From Novosphingobium sp. RL4 (GTDB taxonomy: Bacteria; Pseudomonadota; Alphaproteobacteria; Sphingomonadales; Sphingomonadaceae), in NCBI RefSeq assembly GCF_035658495.1, contig NZ_CP141944.1, positions 3,561,402-3,625,401 on the forward strand: DNA of 64,000 bases, written 5' to 3'. Of the stretch, positions 42,085 to 50,583 are shown piece after piece. Under the pieces are notes generated by a model. That model saw only the letters and a list, made by a program, of their open reading frames with translations. It had not been told where the DNA came from and did no database searches. The stretch's first letter is position 1, and every line of letters starts with the position of its first letter. A program made the translations under genes and the position numbers.

Positions 42085-43767
42085 TCACTTCGCCGCCGTG
42101 TAGTCGGACTGCGGCGGCGCAATCACGCTGGCCACGTCCATGTCGCGAAAGCCGGGCGGCTTTCCCAGCAGCGGGGCGAAGTCGACATTGTAGGCGAAGC
42201 GGTCGTGCCCGGCCTCGTCCAGCGGCAGGCCATAGCGGGGGCGAAGCGCATCGCGATCGTAGCCCATCAGCACGAGCAGCGTGGGAAAGATGCGGAACGC
42301 GCTCGACCGGTTGCGGTTGGCGGCCAGATGGCGTGACCAGTCCAGCCGGGAAGGCCCGGACTTTCCGATAATCACGAGCGGCACCAGCCCCTCTTCCTGC
42401 GCTGCATTTTCGGCGCCGCAATGGGTGTTGTTTCCGGGGTTGCCCCGTTCGTGCAGGTCCTGCCCATGGTCGGACGTATAGACGATCGCGGCATTCCCCA
42501 CCCCCGGCGCCGCCAGCAGCCGGTCGAAGAATGTGCCCACGTTCCAGTCCACGGTGTTGCGATAGGAATTGCGGTAGCGGACCCATTCGCCGGGCGTGCC
42601 GCCGAACCCTGCACGGTCGCTGGTCCAGGACAGCAGCGTCCCGCCTCCTTGCGGCAGGATCGGACGGTATCGGGCTTTCCCCGCCGGAAACTTGTCGGCA
42701 ATCGGGAAATGCGCGCCGACCTTGTTCACATAGATGAATTCCCGGAGCCCGTTATTGACGTGAGCGGCCAGAACCTGGGCTATCCGCATGTCCCGGTCCG
42801 CCGCCGGCACCCCGTCGAACTGCACGAATTCGGCAATTTCCCGCCGCTCCTTCGCCGTCATCATGTTCTGGAGGTGGCCGCCGTTCGACTGGCCGTCGAT
42901 GTAGACGGTGCGAAGACCGGCCGCTTTCGCATAGCTCCAGATCGAGGGCCAGCTGGCCAGCGCTTCCCGGTAGGTGTCGGGCGTTCCCCCGAAGCGCAGC
43001 ACGGCATTGGAATTGGCGCTGCACTTGTGGATCGCGGCGGCATAGCCGAAATTGGTGATGCGCAGGCCCGCCCGCTCCTCGGCAAGGCCGCTGCGCACGC
43101 CTGACGGGTTGTCGATATCGAGGTAATTGCCCGCGATGCTCTCGTCCACGATCAGCACGATGTCCTGCGCAAGCGGCGCATCGGGACGCGGCAAGGCCGG
43201 CGCCGCGCGGGGCTTGGGCACGGAAGCGATCGCTTCCCCGGCCATCAGCCCCGCGAACGCGATCGAGGGATAGGCAGGCGGCAAGGCCCTGGAACCCTCG
43301 CCGCCGCGAACGAACAGCAAGGTCGCCAGCACGCAGAGCGCCAGCAGCGGAACCGGAACGCCCCAGCGCAGCGGCACCCGCCACCGCCTGGGCGGCAGGG
43401 CCACGCCCAGGAACAGCAGCAAGGCCGCCCCCATCGCCCGCGCCATCGTCGCACTGTGCTGGGCAACGGCGTGGTCGATCTGTCCGGCGGCGTTGTAGAG
43501 GTTGACGAAGGACTGGTAGGTCATCGGCCCCGCCGTCGTCCATTCGAACGAAAGCTGGAAGTGCGATGCCGCTGCAAACAGCGCCGCCAGCGCTATCCGC
43601 ACCGAGTGCCGTCCGATGAAAGCCGAAGCCAGCAGGCCCACCGCAAGCATTGCATAGAGCGCCGCAAAAACGAACAGCAACGCGGCCCCGGGCGCGGAAC
43701 TGAAACGCTCTACCACAGACTCATAATCGCAGAGCAGATAGACGATTATAAGAAAGACCTTGAACAT
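42085..43767 (-). CDS. Membrane phosphoethanolamine-transferase-like sulfatase-fold protein
   Basis: 560 residues: five or so TM helices in the N-terminal ~175 residues, then a periplasmic alkaline-phosphatase-superfamily domain. DIVLIVDESIAGNYLDID is the nucleophile region (Ser in place of the usual Thr of EptA-like enzymes), FGYAAAIHKCSANSNAVLRF, FIYVNKVGAHFPI and IVYTSDHGQDL (metal-ligand D-H) follow. It probably transfers phosphoethanolamine or a related group to lipid A or a glycan, but the substrate is inferred from fold only. A CCCCCA/TGGGGG dyad (43783-43796) lies 16 bases upstream of the ATG. Confidence 0.82.
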   Translation of the reverse strand: MFKVFLIIVYLLCDYESVVERFSSAPGAALLFVFAALYAMLAVGLLASAFIGRHSVRIALAALFAAASHFQLSFEWTTAGPMTYQSFVNLYNAAGQIDHAVAQHSATMARAMGAALLLFLGVALPPRRWRVPLRWGVPVPLLALCVLATLLFVRGGEGSRALPPAYPSIAFAGLMAGEAIASVPKPRAAPALPRPDAPLAQDIVLIVDESIAGNYLDIDNPSGVRSGLAEERAGLRITNFGYAAAIHKCSANSNAVLRFGGTPDTYREALASWPSIWSYAKAAGLRTVYIDGQSNGGHLQNMMTAKERREIAEFVQFDGVPAADRDMRIAQVLAAHVNNGLREFIYVNKVGAHFPIADKFPAGKARYRPILPQGGGTLLSWTSDRAGFGGTPGEWVRYRNSYRNTVDWNVGTFFDRLLAAPGVGNAAIVYTSDHGQDLHERGNPGNNTHCGAENAAQEEGLVPLVIIGKSGPSRLDWSRHLAANRNRSSAFRIFPTLLVLMGYDRDALRPRYGLPLDEAGHDRFAYNVDFAPLLGKPPGFRDMDVASVIAPPQSDYTAAK

Positions 43768-43895
43768 TCCGCCCTACGTATTCCCCCACTTGGGGGTTCG
43801 TAACATCCTGTTCAAAGTTGTGGAATTGGTAAACTCCGGACTTTTCGCGCAAAATCCCTGAATATCGCCTTTGCGAACGCCCGGCGACCCACCGT

Positions 43896-44270
43896 TTACT
43901 GGAACTGGCTGTCCGTCAGCGGTTTTGTCCGCGCTTCCAGCCTGCCTTCGCCCCGATAGACGAGCGAACAGCTCGCAGATCCGGCACAGAACCGGTGTAC
44001 CGGGGCCAGCGCGTTTTCGGCGTAGCGATAGGTCAGCCCGCCTTGCGTGATTTCCAGACCGGAAATGTCGCGCATGCGGTGCTCGCGGGCGAGCAGCACC
44101 GCGCGGTCATGCGAGACGGGCGCCCAGACCGACCACTGATCGTAAAGGCGATGGTGATAGCGGAACGTCACATCCTCGGGCGCGCGGTTATCCAGCGAAG
44201 TGGGCCATGAGTCGCAGGCGCCCAGCGACGCGCAGGCCGCCAGGAGCAGCGCAAGTCGTATCGTTTTCAT
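43896..44270 (-). CDS. Hypothetical lipoprotein
   Basis: A 124-residue exported protein: signal [19 protein letters not shown] with lipobox LGAC, then a small domain ([36 protein letters not shown]) with one likely disulfide (FCAGSASC). I do not recognise the family. Ribosome site agcagg. Expressed away from ahpC. Confidence 0.72.
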   Translation of the reverse strand: MKTIRLALLLAACASLGACDSWPTSLDNRAPEDVTFRYHHRLYDQWSVWAPVSHDRAVLLAREHRMRDISGLEITQGGLTYRYAENALAPVHRFCAGSASCSLVYRGEGRLEARTKPLTDSQFQ

Positions 44271-44360
44271 GGCCTGCTGTTGCCCGATTTGCCGCAGCGC
44301 CGCACGGGTTTTCGCAGTGCCGCGCGCTTTATCGGCAGAAACGTTCAGTCCACCGCAACT

Positions 44361-44391
44361 GATCGGTCATTCCGATCAAGGCAATCGGATC
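44361..44391 (+). promoter_or_regulatory. OxyR-like operator upstream of ahpC
   Basis: GATCGG-TCATT-CCGATC (44361-44377) is a perfect dyad whose 17-base form agrees with the OxyR core GATAGGTTNAACCTATC at 12 of 16 defined positions. A further half-site-like ATCGGATC lies one turn downstream (44384-44391). It is about 90 bases before the ahpC ATG, where activator binding would be expected. Inference; no oxyR gene is in the window. Confidence 0.55.
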
Positions 44392-44468
44392 AACGCCCTA
44401 CACAACGTCACACGGGCAGCCTATCTCCCTCCTCGAACTTCAACACCCAATCGAGGGAGATCATATCC

Positions 44469-45035
44469 ATGGGTATCGTCGGCAGCCAGATCAAGCCGTT
44501 CAAGAACACCGCTTTCCAGGCAGGCAAGGACTTCTTCGACGTCACCGAAGCAGACATCGCCGGCAAGTGGGCTGTGTTCTTCTTCTACCCCGCTGACTTC
44601 ACCTTCGTCTGCCCCACCGAACTGGAAGACCTCGGCGAGCAGTACGAAACCCTCCAGGGCCTCGGCGTCGAAGTCTACGGCGTTTCGACCGACACGCACT
44701 TCAGCCACAAGGCCTGGCACGACACCTCGGACAAGATCGGCAAGATCAAGTACGCGTTCCTCGGTGACCAGAACCACGCGCTGACCAACAACTTCGGCGT
44801 TCTGCGCGAAGGCGTTGGCCTGGCCGACCGCGCCACCTTCGTCGTCGATCCGGACGGCGTGATCCAGCTGGTCGAAATCACCCCCGAGGGCGTGGGCCGC
44901 AACGCGGTCGAACTCGTCCGCAAGATCAAGGCTGCCAAGTACTGGCGCGAGCACCCCGGCCAGGTCTGCCCGGCCAAGTGGGAAGAAGGCGCTGAAACGC
45001 TTGCTCCCTCGCTCGACCTCGTCGGCAAGCTCTAA
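44469..45035 (+). CDS. ahpC: Alkyl hydroperoxide reductase peroxiredoxin AhpC
   Basis: A 188-residue typical 2-Cys peroxiredoxin. Peroxidatic Cys 48 in FTFVCPTE and resolving Cys 167 in [17 protein letters not shown] and [14 protein letters not shown] are AhpC-specific. Reduces H2O2 and organic peroxides using AhpF. Ribosome site gagggag. An OxyR-like dyad lies upstream; a GC-rich hairpin between it and ahpF may favour ahpC expression. Confidence 0.97.
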   Translation: MGIVGSQIKPFKNTAFQAGKDFFDVTEADIAGKWAVFFFYPADFTFVCPTELEDLGEQYETLQGLGVEVYGVSTDTHFSHKAWHDTSDKIGKIKYAFLGDQNHALTNNFGVLREGVGLADRATFVVDPDGVIQLVEITPEGVGRNAVELVRKIKAAKYWREHPGQVCPAKWEEGAETLAPSLDLVGKL

Positions 45036-45099
45036 GACACCCCGCGACACCCTTAGGGTCGCGTGAAGGTGCGCGGCCCGGGGCTTTCCCTCTCCCGGT

Positions 45100-45120
45100 G
45101 CCGCGCCCTCACGGCGCGGC
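45100..45120 (+). terminator. Intercistronic hairpin ahpC-ahpF
   Basis: GCCGCGCC-CTCAC-GGCGCGGC, 8-bp perfect stem, in the 147-base gap between ahpC and ahpF. No T-tract; may act as a partial terminator or an RNA-stabilising element for ahpC. Confidence 0.45.
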
Positions 45121-45182
45121 CTCGCGGAACCGAAGCCCCGGCCGCCCCTTTTCCCAACGCATTTCCAAAGGACGCAAAGACC

Positions 45183-46772
45183 ATGCTCGACGCCAACCTG
45201 AAGCAACAGCTCTCGCAATATCTCGCCATGCTGCGCGAGCCGATCGAGCTCGTCGCCTCTTTGGGCGACGATGCGAAATCCACCGAGACCCGCGAGCTGC
45301 TGACCGTGATCGCCTCGCTCTCGGACAAGGTCACCGCCACTTTCGACGGCGACGACAAGCGTCGCCCCAGCTTCATCATCCGCCGCGCGAGCGACGCCAG
45401 CGCCTGGGTGCGCTTCGCAGGGCTCCCGCTCGGCCATGAATTCACCTCGCTGGTCCTGGCCCTGCTCTGGGCCGGCGGCCATCCGCCCAAGGTTTCCGAC
45501 GAGGCGCTCGAAATCGCCCGCGCCATCGAGGGCGAGCACGAGTTCGAGATGTACTTCTCGCTCTCCTGTCACAACTGCCCCGACGTCGTGCAGGCGCTGA
45601 CCCTGCTCGCGCTCAACAACCCGCATGTGAACGCCACCCTGATCGAGGGCGGCACGTTCCAGGCGGAAGTCGAGGAACGCGGCGTCATGGCCGTTCCCGC
45701 CGTCTTCCTGAACGGGAAGATGTGGGGTTCGGGCAAGATGAGCATCGAGGAAATCCTCGCCAAGCTCGACACCGGCGCCGATGCCAAGGCCGCTGCCGTG
45801 CTCGCGGGCAAGAAGCCTTTCGAAGTGCTGGTCGTCGGAGGCGGCCCCGCCGGAGCCTCGGCCGCGATCTACACCGCGCGCAAGGGCTTCTCGACCGGCG
45901 TGGTCGCCGAACGTTTCGGCGGTCAGGTGCAGGACACCATGGGCATCGAGAACTTCATCTCGGTTCCCTATACCGAGGGCCCCAAGCTGGCGGCCGCACT
46001 GGAATCGCACGTCGCCGAATACGACATCGACGTGATGAACCTCCAGCGCGCCGAAAAGCTGATCCCCGCGAAGGAACTGGGCGGCTATCACGAGGTCGTC
46101 TTCGCCAATGGCGCCTCGCTCAAGGCCCGCAGCCTCGTGCTGACCACCGGCGCCCGCTGGCGGAACCTGGGCGTGCCGGGTGAGGCCGAGTACAAGAACA
46201 AGGGCGTGGCCTATTGCCCGCACTGCGACGGCCCGCTGTTCAAGGGCAAGCGCGTGGCGGTGATCGGCGGCGGCAACTCCGGCGTCGAAGCGGCGATCGA
46301 CCTGGCCAACATCGTCGGCCACGTCACCCTGATCGAATTCGACAGCAAGCTGCGCGCCGACCAGGTCCTGGTCGACAAGCTCAGGTCGATGAAGAACGTG
46401 GTGATCCTCACCAGCGCCCAGACCATCGAGGTCGAAGGCGACGGGGACAAGGTCAATGCGCTGGTCTACAAGGATCGCGAAACCGGCGAGGAGCACAAGG
46501 TCGAGCTGGAGGGCGTGTTCGTCCAGATCGGACTGGTGCCCAACACCGAATGGCTCAAGGACTCCGGTGTCGAACTCACGAGCCGCGGCGAGATCGTGAT
46601 CGACGACAAGGCGGCCACCAACCTGCCCGGTATCTTCGCGGCGGGTGACGTGACCACGGTGCCCTACAAGCAGATCATCATCGCCATGGGCGAAGGTTCG
46701 AAGGCGGCGCTTTCCGCGTTCGACTATCTGATCCGCAACGAGGCTCCCGCAGAGATCGCCCAGGCTGCCTGA
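45183..46772 (+). CDS. ahpF: Alkyl hydroperoxide reductase subunit F
   Basis: A 529-residue flavoprotein disulfide reductase that recycles AhpC. The N-terminal tandem thioredoxin-fold domain has SCHNC (Cys 129/132); the flavin domain has [12 protein letters not shown] (~218-229), the redox pair CPHC (345/348), NAD-binding [15 protein letters not shown] and the C-terminal FAD motif [15 protein letters not shown]. Complete in length. ATG 45183 has aaagga upstream. A strong terminator follows. Confidence 0.97.
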   Translation: MLDANLKQQLSQYLAMLREPIELVASLGDDAKSTETRELLTVIASLSDKVTATFDGDDKRRPSFIIRRASDASAWVRFAGLPLGHEFTSLVLALLWAGGHPPKVSDEALEIARAIEGEHEFEMYFSLSCHNCPDVVQALTLLALNNPHVNATLIEGGTFQAEVEERGVMAVPAVFLNGKMWGSGKMSIEEILAKLDTGADAKAAAVLAGKKPFEVLVVGGGPAGASAAIYTARKGFSTGVVAERFGGQVQDTMGIENFISVPYTEGPKLAAALESHVAEYDIDVMNLQRAEKLIPAKELGGYHEVVFANGASLKARSLVLTTGARWRNLGVPGEAEYKNKGVAYCPHCDGPLFKGKRVAVIGGGNSGVEAAIDLANIVGHVTLIEFDSKLRADQVLVDKLRSMKNVVILTSAQTIEVEGDGDKVNALVYKDRETGEEHKVELEGVFVQIGLVPNTEWLKDSGVELTSRGEIVIDDKAATNLPGIFAAGDVTTVPYKQIIIAMGEGSKAALSAFDYLIRNEAPAEIAQAA

Positions 46773-46791
46773 GCTTTCCCGAGCGCGAAAA

Positions 46792-46833
46792 ATGAAACGG
46801 GCGGAAAGTCGCAGGACTTCCGCCCGTTTTCAT
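46792..46833 (+). terminator. Terminator after ahpF
   Basis: Near-perfect inverted repeat with arms at 46792-46810 and 46815-46833 (core AACGGGCGGAA / TTCCGCCCGTT) and a TTTT in the descending arm. It also faces the end of the convergent Smr gene. Confidence 0.8.
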
Positions 46834-46897
46834 GTGCCCGGCGTCCCGAGCAGTCGGCATCGGCGCGGAGATGAACCCGCGAATCGATGGATCGCCG

Positions 46898-47473
46898 CTA
46901 CTTGCGCTTCTTCAGCACCACGTAGATCGCACCCTGCCCGCCGTGCCGGCGATGCGCCCCCCGGATCGCCACGATGTCGTGCGCGTGTTCGCATGCGGCC
47001 AGCCAGTCGGTGATCTTGGCACGGATGGCACCCCGCGCGGTGCCGCGATCCGCCGCATCCACCGGACGCGGCTTGCCGGTGACGATCAGCACCACCCGCG
47101 CGCCCATCGCCTTGGCCTGGATGAGGCCGTGCATCAGCCGCACATAGGCCTGATCGAGGTTCGATCCGTGAAGGTCGAGGCTGAAATCAGGCGCAAGCGT
47201 GCCCTTGGAAATGCGCTTTTCCCACGAACCGTCCAGATTGACGGGTACATCGGGTTTCGCCTTCACCGGCGCGGGGCGCGGCGGCAATGGCGCGGGAATA
47301 CGGCCCTTCACCTTCTTCGCAGGCGCCCCCACCGTCACCGCGACGACCGGCTTGGGCACGGAAACGGGCACCACGGGCACGGGCCTGCGTTTTTCGAGCG
47401 GCGTCACCGTCCGCGCGACTTGCGCCCAGATTTCCGCTTCTTCCGCCGTGAGGCGCCGTCCCGGCCGTCTCAT
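46898..47473 (-). CDS. Smr (MutS2 C-terminal-like) domain endonuclease-family protein
   Basis: 191 residues: a basic, Pro-rich N-terminal region (~1-90) and a C-terminal Smr domain with LDLHGSNLDQAYVRLMHGLIQA (L-D-L-H-G) and HRRHGGQGAIYVVLKK (G-x-G loop). Related proteins nick DNA or RNA. ATG 47473 starts the conserved N terminus RRPGRRLTAEEAEIW. Last gene of the leftward timA-mltA-smr block found across alphaproteobacteria. Confidence 0.87.
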   Translation of the reverse strand: MRRPGRRLTAEEAEIWAQVARTVTPLEKRRPVPVVPVSVPKPVVAVTVGAPAKKVKGRIPAPLPPRPAPVKAKPDVPVNLDGSWEKRISKGTLAPDFSLDLHGSNLDQAYVRLMHGLIQAKAMGARVVLIVTGKPRPVDAADRGTARGAIRAKITDWLAACEHAHDIVAIRGAHRRHGGQGAIYVVLKKRK

Positions 47474-47480
47474 GCCGGTG

Positions 47481-48731
47481 TCACCGCGCGCCGAGCCTCG
47501 CCAGCGTGCCATTGGGAACGAGGATCAGGGCCTCCCCACGTCCGCTCATGCCGCCGGCGGTCAGGCGCGCCTGCTCACCCGATCCCCAGAAGGTATCGAA
47601 GCGATTGGCGCCCTTGATTGCGCCGCCGGTATCCTGCGCGACCCACAATCCCGTCGCCTCGCGCCGGTCAAGCCGCAGCCACACAGGCGCACCCAGCGGC
47701 ACGAATCGCGGATCGGTGGCCACCGAGGCATGGGCCCGAACCGGCACGCCCAGCGCGCCGAGCGGTCCATCGCCCTTGAGCTCCTTGAAGAACACCCAGG
47801 ATTTGTTCTCGCGCATCAGCGCCTGACCGTCGCGCGGGTTGTCATGGATGTACTGGATGATGCCCTGCATCGAACCGGAATACTGCCCCGGCGCGGAGCC
47901 GACCAGCCCCCGGTCACGCATGACGCCGCCGATCCCGGTGTAGGGGAGGCCGTTCTGCCCCGCATAGCCGATGCGCATCACGCTGCCGTCAGGCGCGCGC
48001 AATCGGCCGGAACCCTGAACCTGGAGGAAGAAGAATTCGACCGGATCGGCGACCCAGGCAATCTCCAGCCCCTTGCCCGCCAGCACGCCCTGCTCGATCG
48101 CCGCGCGTTCGTAATAGGGCACGAACAGTCCGTTCCCGTCGTAGCGCCCCAGCGGCATGCGCCCGTTTGACGTCGGCGCCGCGTCACCCGCCTTGGCCCG
48201 CACGAGATCGCCCGGCATCGCATAGACAGGCACCGCATATCCCGGAACCGGCAGCCGCGATCCGGCGATTTCGGGTTCGTAATAACCGGTGGCGAAGCTT
48301 TTGCCGTCTCCGATGCGCGCGGTTTCGAAATAGCTCGCGAAGAACTGCGCGGCGGGCTTCGCGCCCCAGCTTGCGGCGGCGGCGCAGGCCTGCCGCCAGT
48401 CGGCCGGGCGGGTCAGCCCGCTGGCATCCTGACGCACGGTGACGCGCGGGCAGCTTTCACGGAACGAGGCAAGCGCGGCGGCGGCATCGGCAGCGCCGAG
48501 CGGCAGCGAGGAGACCGAAGGGCCTGCCTTCACCCCGGCCAGGATCGCACTGCCAGGTTGCGGCGGCGCGGGAGGCTTCGGAGCCGGGCGATGGACCGGC
48601 GGCTTTACCGGCGGACGCGAAGCGCCCTTGGGGCCTTCACCGGGGATCACCTGCACGCAGGCCGCCAGCAGTGCCGGCAGGACAAGTGCAGAAAAACGGC
48701 GCACCCGAAAACGCGGCTCCCGCCGCGACAT
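47481..48731 (-). CDS. mltA: Membrane-bound lytic murein transglycosylase A
   Basis: A 416-residue lipoprotein (signal ending LLAAC, Cys ~25). A Pro-rich tether follows, then the MltA domain: FATGYYEPEIAGSR, FFLQVQGSGRLRAPDGS, RIGYAGQNGLPYTGIG, MRENKSWVFFKEL and the C-terminal 3D domain with ATDPRFVPLG and AQDTGGAIKGANRFDTFWG, where the catalytic Asp lies. Cleaves glycan strands to 1,6-anhydro products. ATG 48731 has ggaaggga before it. A terminator separates it from timA upstream. Confidence 0.93.
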   Translation of the reverse strand: MSRREPRFRVRRFSALVLPALLAACVQVIPGEGPKGASRPPVKPPVHRPAPKPPAPPQPGSAILAGVKAGPSVSSLPLGAADAAAALASFRESCPRVTVRQDASGLTRPADWRQACAAAASWGAKPAAQFFASYFETARIGDGKSFATGYYEPEIAGSRLPVPGYAVPVYAMPGDLVRAKAGDAAPTSNGRMPLGRYDGNGLFVPYYERAAIEQGVLAGKGLEIAWVADPVEFFFLQVQGSGRLRAPDGSVMRIGYAGQNGLPYTGIGGVMRDRGLVGSAPGQYSGSMQGIIQYIHDNPRDGQALMRENKSWVFFKELKGDGPLGALGVPVRAHASVATDPRFVPLGAPVWLRLDRREATGLWVAQDTGGAIKGANRFDTFWGSGEQARLTAGGMSGRGEALILVPNGTLARLGAR

Positions 48732-48810
48732 GCTCCCTTCCTGCAAGATCGACCTCCCGAAAATCTTTGCGGCCCCGCGAATAACGACCGCCAACAGCAC
48801 CGCCAAAAAC

Positions 48811-48836
48811 AAGGCCGGACCTTTCGGCCCGGCCTT
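48811..48836 (-). terminator. Terminator between timA and mltA
   Basis: Read on the minus strand: AAGGCCGGGCC, GAAA loop, GGTCCGGCCTT then TGTTTTTGG. A 10-11 bp stem (one G.T) with T-rich tail, 46 bases after the Tim44-like gene and 80 bases before mltA. Confidence 0.8.
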
Positions 48837-48882
48837 CCGATCCTTGAGAGATCATGCGTTGGAAATCAACCAGGTGGGTCGA

Positions 48883-49581
48883 TCAACCCGCGTCGGTTTC
48901 GTCGAGCAGCCAGTCCGGACCGGACGAGTTGAGTGCGCGGCTGAACGTCCAGACGTCCACCGCCTCGATCGCATCGTCAAGCGAACCGGCGATGACATGG
49001 CCTTCGGCGTCCCGCGTCACGGCGGCGATATCCGAACGGAACCGCAGGGCGATCCGGGCATAGCCGTTATCGACACCTGCCGAGATGATCGCCACGTCCT
49101 CGATACGGATCAGGCGATTGTCCATGGTTTCGCCGGCGGCGAGGCGCGCGTCGATCGCGGCTGCGAAGCTGTCATAGACGTCACCGTCGCAAAGTGCACG
49201 AAGCTCGGCCTTGTCGCCCTTCCAGAACGATTCGAGAATCAGGCGATAGGCACCGCGTGCACCTTCGAGGAAGGCATAGGCATCGAAGCGGCGATCCACG
49301 TTCGAAATCTCGGCGAGGCCGCGTTCCACCGAAGGCGGAGCCAGCGGCATTTCGCGCAGGCGCTGGGGCTGACCGGCCCGACCGCGTTCGTCCGCCTTGG
49401 CATCGGGCTTGCCGTCTGCCTTGGGGGCGGAAACGCGCGGCGCACCGGGCTGGCCCTGGCGGCCTTCGAAGCGCCCCTGGATCGGCTCTTCCTCATGCTC
49501 GGCGCGGCGGCCGAGTACCGAATAGAGCCGCAGGCCAAGAAAGGCTGCGATCATGGCCAGGATCACGATTTCCGGTGTCAC
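48883..49581 (-). CDS. Tim44-like (TimA) domain membrane protein
   Basis: A 232-residue protein. The N-terminal membrane anchor (IVILAMIAAFLGLRLYSVLGRR, ~5-26) and a Pro/Lys/Arg-rich linker precede the Tim44-like C-terminal domain (FDAYAFLEGARGAYRLILESFWKGDKAEL ... VDVWTFSRALNSSGPDWLLDET). It is the alphaproteobacterial homologue of the mitochondrial import subunit and is conserved beside mltA, smr and secB. Its bacterial role is unsettled. GTG start at 49581. Divergent from secB over a 330-base gap. Confidence 0.88.
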   Translation of the reverse strand: MTPEIVILAMIAAFLGLRLYSVLGRRAEHEEEPIQGRFEGRQGQPGAPRVSAPKADGKPDAKADERGRAGQPQRLREMPLAPPSVERGLAEISNVDRRFDAYAFLEGARGAYRLILESFWKGDKAELRALCDGDVYDSFAAAIDARLAAGETMDNRLIRIEDVAIISAGVDNGYARIALRFRSDIAAVTRDAEGHVIAGSLDDAIEAVDVWTFSRALNSSGPDWLLDETDAG

Positions 49582-49911
49582 GTTCCTTTGTCCATCCTTG
49601 TGTTGGACGCTTCGGGGAGTGCGGCTGGAGGCTGGCTGCCTCTTCCGCCCAGGAGCGTCATCATAGACCCAGATAGGTACAGTTTACAAATGAACAACGC
49701 GTGAGCACGCGGATCTGGGCTTTTTTCGCCGATATGTTCGCCGTCACCGATCAACGCCCGCATGGCGAATCGGTTCCGTTCCTTCGCCGGGCCGTTTCGC
49801 CCGCCGTTATTTCGAACAATTTACGGCGGCTCGGGTGTTCCACCGGCCGCCAAAATGCTTTAGGCGCGCGGCCAGACTTTCATCCGTATTCTTTGCACGG
49901 GAACGAACCAA
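49582..49911. other. 330-base divergent gap between timA and secB
   Basis: No gene recognised. It holds the dyad CGCGTG-AG-CACGCG (49698-49711) followed by ggatctgggcttttttcg, and an AT-richer patch (tagacccagataggtacagtttacaaatgaac, broken here by interruption at its centre) likely to contain promoter elements for both genes. No riboswitch was recognised. Confidence 0.4.
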
Positions 49912-50424
49912 ATGGCCGACGAAGGCAACGTCATCTCCGACATCAACCTCGGCAACGGCGAGGATTCCGCGCCCGCCGCCGGTATCATCTCGCAGTACGT
50001 CAAGGATCTCTCGGTCGAGAATCCGAACGCGCCGCAGAGCTTCACCTGGCAGGACCAGCCGCAGATCGACGTGCAGTTCAACATCGGCGCACGCCCGATC
50101 GACGCCGAAGTGCACGAAGTCGAACTGAAGATCACCTGCGCCTCGAAGGGCCCGCAGGGCACCGCATTCGCCGTCGAGCTGAGCTACTGCGCGCTGCTCG
50201 GCATGCGCAACCTCGACGAGGGCCAGGCGCACGCGTTCCTCTACGCCGAAGCCCCGCGCATCCTGTTCCCCTTCGCCCGCCGCGTCATCGCCGACGCCGT
50301 GCGCGATGCCGGCTTCCCGCCGCTGATGCTTGAGCCGATCGATTTCAACGGTCTCTACATCCAGCAGCTCCAGGCCCAGCAGCAGGCCGATGCCACCCAG
50401 GGCGAGCCTGTCGGCCACGCCTGA
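49912..50424 (+). CDS. secB: Protein-export chaperone SecB
   Basis: A 170-residue cytosolic tetrameric chaperone for Sec-dependent precursors. IISQYVKDLSVENPNAPQSF is the alphaproteobacterial SecB opening; QPQIDVQFNIGAR, VELKITCASK, PRILFPFARRVIADAVRDAGFPPLMLEPIDF complete the fold. A short Gln-rich C-terminal tail. Fits the conserved secB-timA-mltA-smr neighbourhood. Confidence 0.96.
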   Translation: MADEGNVISDINLGNGEDSAPAAGIISQYVKDLSVENPNAPQSFTWQDQPQIDVQFNIGARPIDAEVHEVELKITCASKGPQGTAFAVELSYCALLGMRNLDEGQAHAFLYAEAPRILFPFARRVIADAVRDAGFPPLMLEPIDFNGLYIQQLQAQQQADATQGEPVGHA

Positions 50425-50583
50425 CGGCCGGCCTGAACACCGGCAATCTGAAATGCGCATGGCGCGCATTCCTGCGACATCGGCCCGCGCCCCCCAAGGG
50501 GGACGTGGGCCGTTGGCGTATCTGACGGCCGCTTCATTCCCGATCGACGGGTCCGGCGGCACCTTCATGAAGGGTTCGAGGGC

